Below the pieces are notes generated by a model. That model did no database searches. It had not been told where the DNA came from and saw only the letters and a list, made by a program, of their open reading frames with translations. DNA of 64,000 nucleotides from Microbacterium barkeri (GTDB taxonomy: Bacteria > Actinomycetota > Actinomycetes > Actinomycetales > Microbacteriaceae): NCBI RefSeq assembly GCF_027921765.1, contig NZ_BSEJ01000007.1, positions 62,001-126,000 on the forward strand, read 5' to 3'. Both the position numbers and the translations under genes were made by a program. Within the stretch, counting starts at the first letter, position 1. Each line of letters starts with the position of its first letter. Shown piece after piece: positions 37,619-45,703 of this stretch.

Positions 37619-38722
37619 TCAGAGCAGGCCGCGCAGGATCTCCTCGGCGACGTCGGCCGGCGAGGGCAGGCCGAGGAGCTCCTCGCGGACGGCTCCGACC
37701 CGCATCCGGGCATCGCTGTCGGCGAGAAGCGCCGCCGCGCTGTCACGGATGGCGGACGGAGTCGCGCTGTGCACGTCGAGCACCGTTCCGAGCCCCAGCG
37801 CGGAGACCCGGTCGGCGTTGAAGGGCTGGTCAGCGCCCATCGGGAGAACCACCTGCGGCGCGCCGCCCAGCACGCTTGCGACGAGCATGCCGCTGCCGCC
37901 GTGATGGATCACCGCGCTCGCGCGCGCAGCGAGCGCGGGAAGGTCGACATACCGCCGCACCTGCACATGGCCGGGCTGCGGACCGAAGCGCGCGGGATCG
38001 AGGTCGCTGCCGATCGCAAGCACGCTCGGTCGGCCGAGATCGGCGAGCGCCGCCAGGATGCGCTCGAACAGATCGCCGCACTCGGTGTTGAACTCGGTCC
38101 CCAGCGTCGCGACCACGGATCCGTCGGGGTCAGGCGATGCGCCGGCATCGGGGCTCAGCCAGAGCGTGTGCGGCGGGGCGGGATGCCCGGGGTCGCGCAG
38201 CGAAGGAGCGAACGGCACGACGAAGGCATCACCCTGCCATCGGATGGCATCGGACAGTCCCAGCGCTCCGCCGAGCGCATCGAGCTGCGCCCGGATACGG
38301 TCGCCGCGCACGAGCGCACCGGACGCCAGCACGGCCACGACGACCACGGGGATCCCCGCGCCCTGTGCCGCCGCCATCGCACCGAAGTCGAGTTCGTCGC
38401 AGACGAGCAGATCGGTGCCCGGCAGAAGCGGTGCGACGCGTTCGGCCGATCGACGTGCCGCGGCGCCCGCGAAATGGTCCGCGACGACAGCGATCTCCGC
38501 ATCCCTGTCGACGCGGCCGAGCGGCCCGATCTCGGTCGCCCTGCGCGCGCGTCGGTCCTGGGTGGAGACCACCCTCTCGAAGACGCCGTCGGGGGCGGCG
38601 CGGGTTGCGGAGACCCGCCCGACGAGGGTGAGTTCGCCACCTGCGGCCGCGAAGGCGCGCAGGAGCGGCAGCTGCGGGAGAAGATGCCCCGCGCCGCCGA
38701 CGAAGCTGCAGAGGACGCGCAC
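37619..38722 (-). CDS. Glycosyltransferase, GT1/UGT type
   Basis: 367 aa, GT-B fold. N-terminal acceptor half begins MRVLCSFVGGAGHLLPQLPLLRAF. The donor half has AVIHHGGSGMLVASVLGGAPQVVLPMGADQPFNADRV broken around residue 285, the nucleotide-sugar-binding motif of macrolide/glycolipid transferases. Starts at GTG 38722, 9 bases after the lipid kinase stop, so it is the third gene of an operon with a lipid kinase and a small Cys protein. A glycolipid product is a reasonable guess from that context; the acceptor is not known. Confidence 0.85.
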   Translation of the reverse strand: MRVLCSFVGGAGHLLPQLPLLRAFAAAGGELTLVGRVSATRAAPDGVFERVVSTQDRRARRATEIGPLGRVDRDAEIAVVADHFAGAAARRSAERVAPLLPGTDLLVCDELDFGAMAAAQGAGIPVVVVAVLASGALVRGDRIRAQLDALGGALGLSDAIRWQGDAFVVPFAPSLRDPGHPAPPHTLWLSPDAGASPDPDGSVVATLGTEFNTECGDLFERILAALADLGRPSVLAIGSDLDPARFGPQPGHVQVRRYVDLPALAARASAVIHHGGSGMLVASVLGGAPQVVLPMGADQPFNADRVSALGLGTVLDVHSATPSAIRDSAAALLADSDARMRVGAVREELLGLPSPADVAEEILRGLL

Positions 38723-38731
38723 CGCCCGACG

Positions 38732-39673
38732 TCAGCGCACGCGCAGCGCGCCGGGCTGGATCTCGACCGTGAACTGCGTCACCTCGCCGAGGTCGTCGCC
38801 GTCGACCTCGAGCACACGCGGCTCCGGCAGCTCGACCGCGACCGACGTCGCCCGCGCGTGGGCCGCCGTGTCGCCGCTCTCGGCGCGGTCGGTCGCACCC
38901 ATGAGACGGCGGATGCCGTTGTCCCACACGAACGAGCGCAGGGTGTCCAGCCATCCGGCGATGCCCTCCGCGCTCAGCAGCAGCAGGTCGAGCTCGCCGT
39001 CCGACGGATCCGCGTCGGGCAGAAGCGTGATGCCGCCCTGCAGCATGCCGCAGTTGCCGACCATCAGGGTGTGGCCCGCCGCCGTCACGGCCTCTCCCCC
39101 GTCGACCGCGATCCGCAGCTCGATGACCTCGCTCGCGTTGACCGCGCGCCCGAGGGACTCCACGTAGGCGAGCCATCCGACCTTGCTCTTGAGGTCGTCG
39201 TCGGTCTCCACGATCATGTGCGCGTCGATGCCGAAGCCGGCCATGACGGCGAAGGCCTGCCGCGTGGGCGCCCCGTCGACGGCCGTCTCGATCCATCCGA
39301 TGTCGATCACGCGCGCTTCGTCGGCGAGCGCGCGAGCAAACGCCGCCTGCGGGTTGTTGAGCGGGATGTCGAGGTTGCGCGCGAGCAGGTTGCCGGTTCC
39401 CAGGGGCACGATCGCGAGCTCCGCGCCCGCGCCCGGCTCCGCGAGGCGCTCCGCGACCGCGCGCACCGTGCCGTCGCCGCCCGCCGCGACGATCACGTCG
39501 GCACCCCACTCGAGCGCATCCTCCGTCGCCTTCTGACCGGGATCCTCGACCGTGGTCTCCCACCACGAGATCTCCCGCTCGTCATCGCCGAGCGCGGCGG
39601 CGAGCCCGGTCTCGAGCACCTCGCGCTCGGTCTTCGACGGGTTCCAGACGATCGCGATCCGCTCGAGTGCCAT
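38732..39673 (-). CDS. Diacylglycerol kinase family lipid kinase
   Basis: 313 aa. ATP-binding GGDGTVRAVAERL (about 68-80), PLGTGNLLARNLDIP, and FAVMAGFGIDAHMI are the DagK/YegS catalytic motifs. The C-terminal half forms the lipid-binding beta-sandwich. It phosphorylates diacylglycerol or a related lipid at the inner membrane. ATG 39673 has GGGGGAAG upstream; the in-frame extension to 39829 runs into the small upstream gene and is rejected. Middle gene of a three-gene operon. Confidence 0.9.
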   Translation of the reverse strand: MALERIAIVWNPSKTEREVLETGLAAALGDDEREISWWETTVEDPGQKATEDALEWGADVIVAAGGDGTVRAVAERLAEPGAGAELAIVPLGTGNLLARNLDIPLNNPQAAFARALADEARVIDIGWIETAVDGAPTRQAFAVMAGFGIDAHMIVETDDDLKSKVGWLAYVESLGRAVNASEVIELRIAVDGGEAVTAAGHTLMVGNCGMLQGGITLLPDADPSDGELDLLLLSAEGIAGWLDTLRSFVWDNGIRRLMGATDRAESGDTAAHARATSVAVELPEPRVLEVDGDDLGEVTQFTVEIQPGALRVR

Positions 39674-39708
39674 GCTTCCCCCTGTGTCCTGCGGCCCGAC
39701 TCGCCTCC

Positions 39709-39906
39709 TCAGCCCTCGGGGAGTGCCAGCTTGGCCTTCTTCGCCTGCTTGCGGTTGCGGTCCTTCGCGAAGATCTTCTTCGCGTCCGCTGGGTCCAGTC
39801 TGCCCTCGGCGAGCAGGCGGATGGGGCACCGCTTGCAGCGTGGCTTCGACTTGCAGCAGGACTTCTTCGGCTTGACCCGCTTGCTCTTCTTCTTCCCGGA
39901 GGACAT
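39709..39906 (-). CDS. Small basic four-cysteine protein
   Basis: 65 aa. A Lys/Arg-rich N-terminus is followed by C17-C18-x5-C24-x2-C27, then CPIRLLAEGRLDPADAKKIFAKDRN and a Lys-rich tail. Four closely spaced cysteines suggest a zinc-binding knuckle; the net charge suggests RNA or DNA contact. I do not recognise a named family, though proteins like this occur in actinobacteria. It is 35 bases upstream of the lipid kinase and in the same direction. Start ATG 39906 is chosen because the open frame beyond it enters the terminator hairpin. Confidence 0.7.
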   Translation of the reverse strand: MSSGKKKSKRVKPKKSCCKSKPRCKRCPIRLLAEGRLDPADAKKIFAKDRNRKQAKKAKLALPEG

Positions 39907-39920
39907 CCCGACATGGTAAG

Positions 39921-39980
39921 CCGCCCGGCTCCCCGCGCGAAGAGGGGAGCCGGGCGGATGACGCCGCGTGTCACGCGGCG
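39921..39980 (-). terminator. Double hairpin terminator after the GDPD gene
   Basis: First hairpin 39962-39980 (CGCCGCG-tgtca-CGCGGCG plus flanking pairs), then a perfect 14-bp stem at 39921-39957 (CCGCCCGGCTCCCC) with a 9-base loop. They follow the GDPD stop at 40004 and sit just upstream of the small Cys gene. Confidence 0.75.
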
Positions 39981-40003
39981 GCCGAGCGGATGGCGCCGGC
40001 CGG

Positions 40004-42247
40004 TCAGCGCGCGTCGGCCACGGCCTCGACGGCGACGTCGGGATGGTCGCTGAAGACGCCGTCGAGGCCGGCATCGACGAACGCGCGCAGCTCCCCGGCG
40101 AGATCGCCGGCCGCATTCGGGTCGGCGCTCGACCGGAACTCGGCGGGCAGGAACTGGTTCTCGAGCCGGAACGTCCACCCGTGCACCTCGAGTCCGGCGG
40201 CGTGCGCGTCGGCGACGACCGCGGTCGGCTCGGCGAGCGTGCCATCGGCCGCGCGCGGGATGACGACCGACTTCTCGGCGCCGAGGATGTCGGCGTACGT
40301 CGCGATCTCCGCGAGCCCCTCGGGCGTGACGAGGTCGGCGTACGTGCGCGGGTCGCCCGCGGCGCGCAGGTCGAACGGTGCGCCCGACGAGTTCGCGAGC
40401 TGGGCGATCCGGACATCCGTCATCGCGTCGAGATCGCGCAGGTTGCCGGTCTCGAAGCTCTGGATGACGACGGGCGCGTCCGCGCGATTCATCCCGTCGG
40501 CCTCGAGCGCCGCGACGAGCGGCTCCTCGAGCGAGAGGCCGATCCCGTCGAAGTAGGTGGGGTGCTTCGTCTCGGGCGCGATCCCGACGGGCTCCCCGTC
40601 GCACGTCGTGGAGTGGCGGGCGAGGTCGATCACCTCGTCGAGGGTGGGGATCAGGTACAGCCCGTCATAGGCCGCGCTGCCAGGGCGGACGTGCGGAACG
40701 CGCTCCTTGGCGCGCAGCGTGCGCAGCTCGGCGAGCGTGAAGTCCTCCGTGAACCAGCCCGTCACGCTCACGCCGTCGATGACCTTCGTCGTCCGGCGAT
40801 CGGCGAACTCCGGATGGGCGGCGACGTCGGTCGTCCCGCCGATCTCGTTCTCATGCCGGGCCACGAGGACGCCGTCCTTCGTCGACACGACATCCGGCTC
40901 GATGTAGTCGGCGCACTGCAGGATGGCCGTCTCGTACGCCGCGAGCGTGTGCTCGGGACGGTACCCGCTCGCGCCGCGGTGGCCGATGACGTCGACCGCC
41001 GAGACCTGCGGTCGCGTCTTCTCGAACGACACGACCGCGAACTCGGTGTCGTCGGGCGTGCCCGGCACGCGCGCGTCGTTGCCGGGGTAGTTGTTGTCGT
41101 TCCCGATGAGAAGGTCGCCGCCGCGCAGCTGCACGACCGTCTCGAACGACTGGACGGGGAGGGAGAAGACCTCGCCCGTCCCGTAGCCGTCGCCCGCGCC
41201 GATCCCGCTCGGGTTCGCGATGCGCAGCGCGTCGAGCGCGAGGGTCTTCTCGACGTATCCGTCGTCGTCCACGCTGTCCAGGGCGACGCGGTACACGCGC
41301 TTGGTCACGGCCTGCTCGCCTTCGAAGTCGTCGCGCTCGACGAGCAGCAGATCGCCGCCGCGGACGGCGAAGGCGTCGCCGATGACGTTGGCCTCCTGGT
41401 CGGCCTGGTAGCTCCAGGTGCGCCCCGTGTACGCGCCGGCGCGGATGTCGAACTCCAGGATCTCCCGGCGACGCTGGTCGGCGTCGTCGGCGTACGCGCC
41501 CTCGACCACCGGGTACAGGTAGTGGCCGTTCGTCGAGATCGCGAGCGCCTCGAAGCCGCGGCTCGAGCGCACGCGCGGCGTCTCTCCGGCCGAGAGGTAG
41601 GGGTTCTGCGGCGACTTCGCGCCCTCGAGCGCGTAGGGCTTCTCGAGGAGCGTGCCCTCGGCGTCGAAGTGGAGCAGGAACGGCCCGAACTCCTCGCCGA
41701 CCCAGAACGTGCCGTCCTTCGCGCGCACGACCGACTCGATGTCGAAGTCGGCGCCCGTGAGCAGCCGCTCCTCCGTGCCCTCGTTCACGATCGGGAAGTC
41801 CAGGAGGTTGTCGCGGTCGTTGTACGAGATGAACCGCTCGACCGCGGTCTCGCCGGAGCCGCCCTCCGCCGTCTCCCAGTCGGGACGGACGAGGTAGCTG
41901 CGCAGGAGGAAGTCGGCGGAGTTCGCCTTGGAGCCGAACCCGTTGTCGGGCTGAGCCCAGAACGTGCCGTCGCCGTTGTCGATCATGGCGGAGAACCCGG
42001 GGATGACCTGGCCCTCCCACGGGCCCGTGCGGCCGTTCGCGGGGGTCGCGAGGGCGCCCGACGGCGGCCCCTCCTCGAGGTGGTCGGCGGAGAGGGTCGC
42101 GCGCGCGACGAGCGTGGGCTCGTCGACGGGCGCGCCGCCCTTCTCGTTCGCGGCCAGGGCGGGAGCGGGGACGAGGGAGACGGCCACGGCGGCCGCCGCG
42201 GCGGCCGCGGCCAAGCGCTGGGGCCTCCGGGAGAGGATTCGCTTCAT
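40004..42247 (-). CDS. Secreted phytase-like esterase fused to glycerophosphodiester phosphodiesterase
   Basis: 747 aa. Signal peptide about 1-32 (poly-Ala core, ending PALAANE). Residues ~45-400 match the esterase-like phytase domain: GFSAMIDNGDGTFWAQPDNGFGSKANSADFLLR broken at ~60-95, DFDIESVVRAKDGTFWVGEEFGPFLLHFD broken at ~155-185, RGFEALAIS. Residues ~410-745 are a GlpQ-type GDPD: VIGHRGASGYRPEHTLAAYE, DYIEPDVVSTKDGVLVARHE with the metal Glu/Asp pair, and DGVFSDHPDVA. Expected to release glycerol-3-phosphate and alcohol from exported glycerophosphodiesters or teichoic acid. ATG 42247 gives the signal peptide. A half-conserved PHO box lies about 60 bases upstream. Confidence 0.88.
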   Translation of the reverse strand: MKRILSRRPQRLAAAAAAAAVAVSLVPAPALAANEKGGAPVDEPTLVARATLSADHLEEGPPSGALATPANGRTGPWEGQVIPGFSAMIDNGDGTFWAQPDNGFGSKANSADFLLRSYLVRPDWETAEGGSGETAVERFISYNDRDNLLDFPIVNEGTEERLLTGADFDIESVVRAKDGTFWVGEEFGPFLLHFDAEGTLLEKPYALEGAKSPQNPYLSAGETPRVRSSRGFEALAISTNGHYLYPVVEGAYADDADQRRREILEFDIRAGAYTGRTWSYQADQEANVIGDAFAVRGGDLLLVERDDFEGEQAVTKRVYRVALDSVDDDGYVEKTLALDALRIANPSGIGAGDGYGTGEVFSLPVQSFETVVQLRGGDLLIGNDNNYPGNDARVPGTPDDTEFAVVSFEKTRPQVSAVDVIGHRGASGYRPEHTLAAYETAILQCADYIEPDVVSTKDGVLVARHENEIGGTTDVAAHPEFADRRTTKVIDGVSVTGWFTEDFTLAELRTLRAKERVPHVRPGSAAYDGLYLIPTLDEVIDLARHSTTCDGEPVGIAPETKHPTYFDGIGLSLEEPLVAALEADGMNRADAPVVIQSFETGNLRDLDAMTDVRIAQLANSSGAPFDLRAAGDPRTYADLVTPEGLAEIATYADILGAEKSVVIPRAADGTLAEPTAVVADAHAAGLEVHGWTFRLENQFLPAEFRSSADPNAAGDLAGELRAFVDAGLDGVFSDHPDVAVEAVADAR

Positions 42248-42301
42248 GCCGCCAGCGAACCGAACCGCGCGAGCACGACGGTGTCGCGCATGCGGCTGCG
42301 C

Positions 42302-42319
42302 GGCGACGCCGAGGTGAAC
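42302..42319 (-). promoter_or_regulatory. Degenerate PHO-box-like site upstream of the GDPD gene
   Basis: Minus strand GTTCACC (42319-42313), a perfect consensus 7-mer, then 4 bases and CGTCGCC (42308-42302), which keeps 4 of 7 positions. Weak by itself; of interest because the phytase gene has a better copy. Confidence 0.3.
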
Positions 42320-42357
42320 GGCCGGAAGCACCCGGGGACGCTCCCCGTCCATCCGCC

Positions 42358-43881
42358 TCAGAACGCGATCGGAAGCGAGGGCGCGAGCCGCCGAAGCCGC
42401 GTGTACGTCGGCAGGAGGGCGTCGTACAGCTCGTCGAAGACGGGCAGGAGCGCTCCGTAGACGGCGGCGTCGCCGGGATGCGGGCGGATGGTCTCGTGCA
42501 CGGGCAGGCGCTCGGCCGCGACGTCGATCGACTCGATGAGCCCGAGCGCCTGCATGCCGAGGAGGGCCGCGCCGTAGCTGGAGCCCTCCTGCCCCTCGAG
42601 CAGGCCGACCGGAGCGCCGAACGCATCCGCGAGGGTCTGCTGCCACAGCGGGTGCTTCATGACGCCGCCCGTCGCACGGATCTCCTCGACCTCGAGGTCG
42701 GCCGCGCGCATCGACTGCAGGACGAGGGCCAGCTGCAGGGCGACGCCCTCGACCGCGGCGCGCACGAGGTGCTCCGTGCGATGTGCGCGGGTGAGCCCGA
42801 TGTAGGCGCCGCGCGCGATGCTGCTCCAGTGCGGTGCGCGCTCGCTGAGGAGGTAGGGCAGCATGATCAGGCCGCCCGAGCCGGCCGGCACGGTCGCCGC
42901 CGCATCGAGCAGCTCTGCCGTGGACAGCTCGTGGCCGCCGGCGATCTCGGATCGCACCCACTCGAGGGTCACGCCGCCGTTGTTGATCGCCCCGCCGATG
43001 ACCCAGCGGTCCTCCGTGAGGGCGTAGCAGAAGACGCCGCCGCGCGGATCGACCGCGGGTCGGCGGACGGCGACGCGCAGCGCCCCGCTTGTGCCGATCG
43101 AGCAGGCCGCGACCCCGGGCCGCACGGCTCCCACGCCGAGATTGGCGAGGGGGCCGTCTCCTGCGCCGACGACCACGGGGGTCGCGAGCGGGAGGCCCGT
43201 GGCGGACGCCCCTTCCTCCGTGAGCGCGTCGAGCACCGTGGTCGTCGGGACGAGCTCGGGGAGCTGCTCGGCGCGGATGCCCGCGAGCGAGAGCGCCTCC
43301 TCGTCCCAGTCGAGGCGGTGGATGTCCATGAGCCCCGAGCACGACGCGAGCGAGTGGTCGATGACGAGCGCACCGCACATCCGCAGCAGCACCCAGTCCT
43401 TGATCCCCGCCCAGATGGCCGCCTGCTGGCGGATCCGCGGCTCCTGCTCGCGGAACCAGATGAGCTTGGTGAGCGGCGACATGGGATGGATGGGCGTTCC
43501 CGTGCGCCGATGGAGGGCGAGCCCGCTCGCGGACGCGCGCAGCCGCTCCGCCTGCACCGCCGCGCGCGTGTCGGCCCACGTGACGACGGGCGTGATCGGC
43601 TGCAGCTGCGCGTCGAGCGCCAGCAGCGAGTGCATCGCCGACGAGAACGACAGCCCCGCGACGCGCTCCGCGCCGATCTCGGCGACGACTTCGCGCACCG
43701 ATGCGTAGACCGCGCCCAGGATGAGCTCGGGGTCCTGCACGGCGTGACCGGGATGCGGCTCCTCGAGCGGGTAGCCCTGCGAGGCCGAGGCGACGAGCTC
43801 GCCGTCGACCGTGTAGGCGACCGCCTTCGTGGCGGTCGTCCCCATGTCGACGCCGATCACGATGTCGCGCGGGTTCGTCAT
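42358..43881 (-). CDS. gntK: Gluconokinase, FGGY family
   Basis: 507-aa FGGY carbohydrate kinase. N-terminal phosphate-binding GVDMGTTATKAVAYT. Middle sugar-binding segments GLSFSSAMHSLLALD, TWADTRA and GAGDGPLANLGVGA. C-terminal ATPase signature GGVMKHPLWQQTLADAFG and the EGSSYGAALLGM adenosine motif. It makes 6-phosphogluconate, feeding the pentose phosphate pathway. Last gene of the gntP operon, so D-gluconate as substrate follows from context. The downstream 110-bp gap has only a weak hairpin (CGGGGA-cgc-TCCCCG, 42333-42347). Confidence 0.9.
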   Translation of the reverse strand: MTNPRDIVIGVDMGTTATKAVAYTVDGELVASASQGYPLEEPHPGHAVQDPELILGAVYASVREVVAEIGAERVAGLSFSSAMHSLLALDAQLQPITPVVTWADTRAAVQAERLRASASGLALHRRTGTPIHPMSPLTKLIWFREQEPRIRQQAAIWAGIKDWVLLRMCGALVIDHSLASCSGLMDIHRLDWDEEALSLAGIRAEQLPELVPTTTVLDALTEEGASATGLPLATPVVVGAGDGPLANLGVGAVRPGVAACSIGTSGALRVAVRRPAVDPRGGVFCYALTEDRWVIGGAINNGGVTLEWVRSEIAGGHELSTAELLDAAATVPAGSGGLIMLPYLLSERAPHWSSIARGAYIGLTRAHRTEHLVRAAVEGVALQLALVLQSMRAADLEVEEIRATGGVMKHPLWQQTLADAFGAPVGLLEGQEGSSYGAALLGMQALGLIESIDVAAERLPVHETIRPHPGDAAVYGALLPVFDELYDALLPTYTRLRRLAPSLPIAF

Positions 43882-43896
43882 GCTCCGACCTCCTCG

Positions 43897-44916
43897 TCAG
43901 CCAGCGTCGCTCTGCAGCGTCACGACCACCTTGCCGGAAACCTGCGCATCGCGCGCGATCCGGAAGGCCTCGGCGACCTCGGCGAGGGGAAGCGCGTGCG
44001 TGACGACCTTCTCGATGCCGGGGTCGGCCGCCAGCAGCGCGACGGCCTCGTCGATCTCGTCATGGAACCGGAAGGTGCCCACGAGGTGCACCTCCTTCGA
44101 GATGTACGGCGCGAGGTTCACCGGCCGCGGCTCGTTCGGGACCATCCCGACCTGCACGACGACGCCCTTGCGGCGCACCGCCGTGCCGGCCGACGAGATC
44201 GCGACGGGCGCCCCCGAGCACTCGAAGACGACGTCGAACGCGCTCTGCGGGAGCTCCTCGGTGCCCACGCGAACGAGCGCGTCGGCCCCGAGTTCCTCGG
44301 CCCGCGCGAGCGGGGCCTCGAGCACGTCGCTGACGGTGATGTGCGCGGCACCCCGTGCGCGGGCCGCGGCGACCGCGAGCAGGCCGATCGGCCCGGCACC
44401 CGACACGAGCACCCGGGCGCCGGCGAGGTCGCCGACCCGGGTGGCGGCATGCAGCGCGACGCCCAGCGGCTCGGCGAGCACGGCGCGACGAACGGGCAGC
44501 GCGTCGGGCAGGACGCGGATCATGTCGGCCCGCACGACGAGCTGCTCGCTCATGCCGCCCTGGGTGTGCGGCCACGTCGACGCGCTGCCGAGGTACGACC
44601 CGCCCGGCCACAGGTGCGGGTCGTCCTCGATGCCGCGCTCCGGGGTCCCGAAGCGCGCGGGATGGACCGTCACCGGCGTCCCGGGGGCGAGCCGGCCCGA
44701 CGGGTCGAGATCGACCCGTCCCGACAGCTCGTGCCCCGGGACGAGGGGCTCCCGCACCACGTACTCGCCGTTCGCGCCCTCGAAGTAGTAGTGCAGGTCG
44801 GAGCCGCAGATGCCGACACTGTCGACGCGGATCCGCACCTCGCCCTCCCCCGGCTCGGGCGTCGGGGCCTCGCGGACCTCGATCCGCTCCTTGCCGTCGA
44901 TGAATGCCGCGCGCAT
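43897..44916 (-). CDS. idnD: L-idonate 5-dehydrogenase-like medium-chain dehydrogenase
   Basis: 339 aa. Oxidises L-idonate to 5-keto-D-gluconate in the idonate pathway. Catalytic zinc residues Cys37 (GICGSD) and His62-Glu63 (PGHE) are present; LVSGAGPIGLLAVAAARARGA is the NAD-binding fold. YLGSASTWPHTQGG aligns with the IdnD segment that follows the structural zinc lobe. The four structural-zinc cysteines are missing: the lobe reads HPARFGTPERGIEDDPHLW. ATG 44916 has GAGGGAGAAG upstream; the frame to 45027 overlaps the SDR gene. Operon position between the SDR and gntK supports idonate or gluconate use. Confidence 0.82.
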   Translation of the reverse strand: MRAAFIDGKERIEVREAPTPEPGEGEVRIRVDSVGICGSDLHYYFEGANGEYVVREPLVPGHELSGRVDLDPSGRLAPGTPVTVHPARFGTPERGIEDDPHLWPGGSYLGSASTWPHTQGGMSEQLVVRADMIRVLPDALPVRRAVLAEPLGVALHAATRVGDLAGARVLVSGAGPIGLLAVAAARARGAAHITVSDVLEAPLARAEELGADALVRVGTEELPQSAFDVVFECSGAPVAISSAGTAVRRKGVVVQVGMVPNEPRPVNLAPYISKEVHLVGTFRFHDEIDEAVALLAADPGIEKVVTHALPLAEVAEAFRIARDAQVSGKVVVTLQSDAG

Positions 44917-44933
44917 GCTCTTCTCCCTCTCGC

Positions 44934-45701
44934 TCACACGACGGCGGTCATGCCGCCGTCGACGAAGATGTTCTGCCCCGAGACGAAGCTCGACGCATCG
45001 GACGCGAGGTAGAGCAGCGTGCCCCACAGCTCGCGGAAGTCCCCCCAGCGCCGCGCGGGCGTCCGGTTCACGAGCCAGGAGTTGAACGCCTCGTCCTCGA
45101 CGAGGGCCCGGTTCATCTCGGTCGCGAAGTACCCGGGCGAGATCGCGTTGACCTGCACGTCGTAGCGCGCGAGGTCGGCGGCCATCCCCTTCGTGAGCAT
45201 CGCGACGCCGCCCTTCGACGCCGAGTAGGGCGCGATCGTCTGCCGGGCCAGCTGCGACTGCACCGATCCGATGTTGATCACCTTGCCGGAGCGGCGCTCG
45301 GCCATCCCGGGGGTGACGAACCGCGACACGTAGAACACGCTCGAGAGGTTCGCGCTCACGACGGCATCCCAGTCCGCGACCGGGAACTCGGTGAACGGAG
45401 CGCGCCGCTGCACGCCCGCGTTGTTCACGAGGATGTCGGGCACGCCGTGCGCGGCGACGATGTCGGCCACGCCGTGCTCGACGGCCTCGGCGTCGGTGAC
45501 GTCGAACGTCGCCGCGTGCGGTCGGCGGCCCGTCGCCTCGGCGATCGCGTCCTGCGCGGACGCGATCGCCGCGGCGTCGCGTCCGTGCAGGACGACCTCG
45601 GCCCCCGCCTCCGCGAGCGCGAGGGCGAGAGACGCGCCGAGACCGCGAGAGGAGCCGGTGACGAGCGCGAGCCGGCCCGTGATGTCGAAGATCCCCGCCA
45701 T
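44934..45701 (-). CDS. 5-keto-gluconate reductase / gluconate 5-dehydrogenase (SDR)
   Basis: 255-aa short-chain dehydrogenase. TGSSRGLGASLALALAEAG (TGxxxGxG cofactor motif), NNAGVQRR, catalytic Ser in INIGSVQSQLARQTIAPYSASKGG with YSASK (Tyr-Lys), and the C-terminal SGQNIFVDGG. The NADP(H)-dependent reduction of 5-ketogluconate to gluconate links the idonate branch to gluconokinase. Start ATG 45701 is 2 bases after the gntP stop, so translation is coupled. The open frame to 46472 lies within gntP and is rejected. Reaction direction is inferred from the operon. Confidence 0.88.
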   Translation of the reverse strand: MAGIFDITGRLALVTGSSRGLGASLALALAEAGAEVVLHGRDAAAIASAQDAIAEATGRRPHAATFDVTDAEAVEHGVADIVAAHGVPDILVNNAGVQRRAPFTEFPVADWDAVVSANLSSVFYVSRFVTPGMAERRSGKVINIGSVQSQLARQTIAPYSASKGGVAMLTKGMAADLARYDVQVNAISPGYFATEMNRALVEDEAFNSWLVNRTPARRWGDFRELWGTLLYLASDASSFVSGQNIFVDGGMTAVV

Positions 45702-45703
45702 GC

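Noticed and set aside
42248..43579. 5' extension of the GDPD frame into gntK
   Set aside because: It is antisense-free but inside gntK in another frame; the signal peptide begins at ATG 42247.
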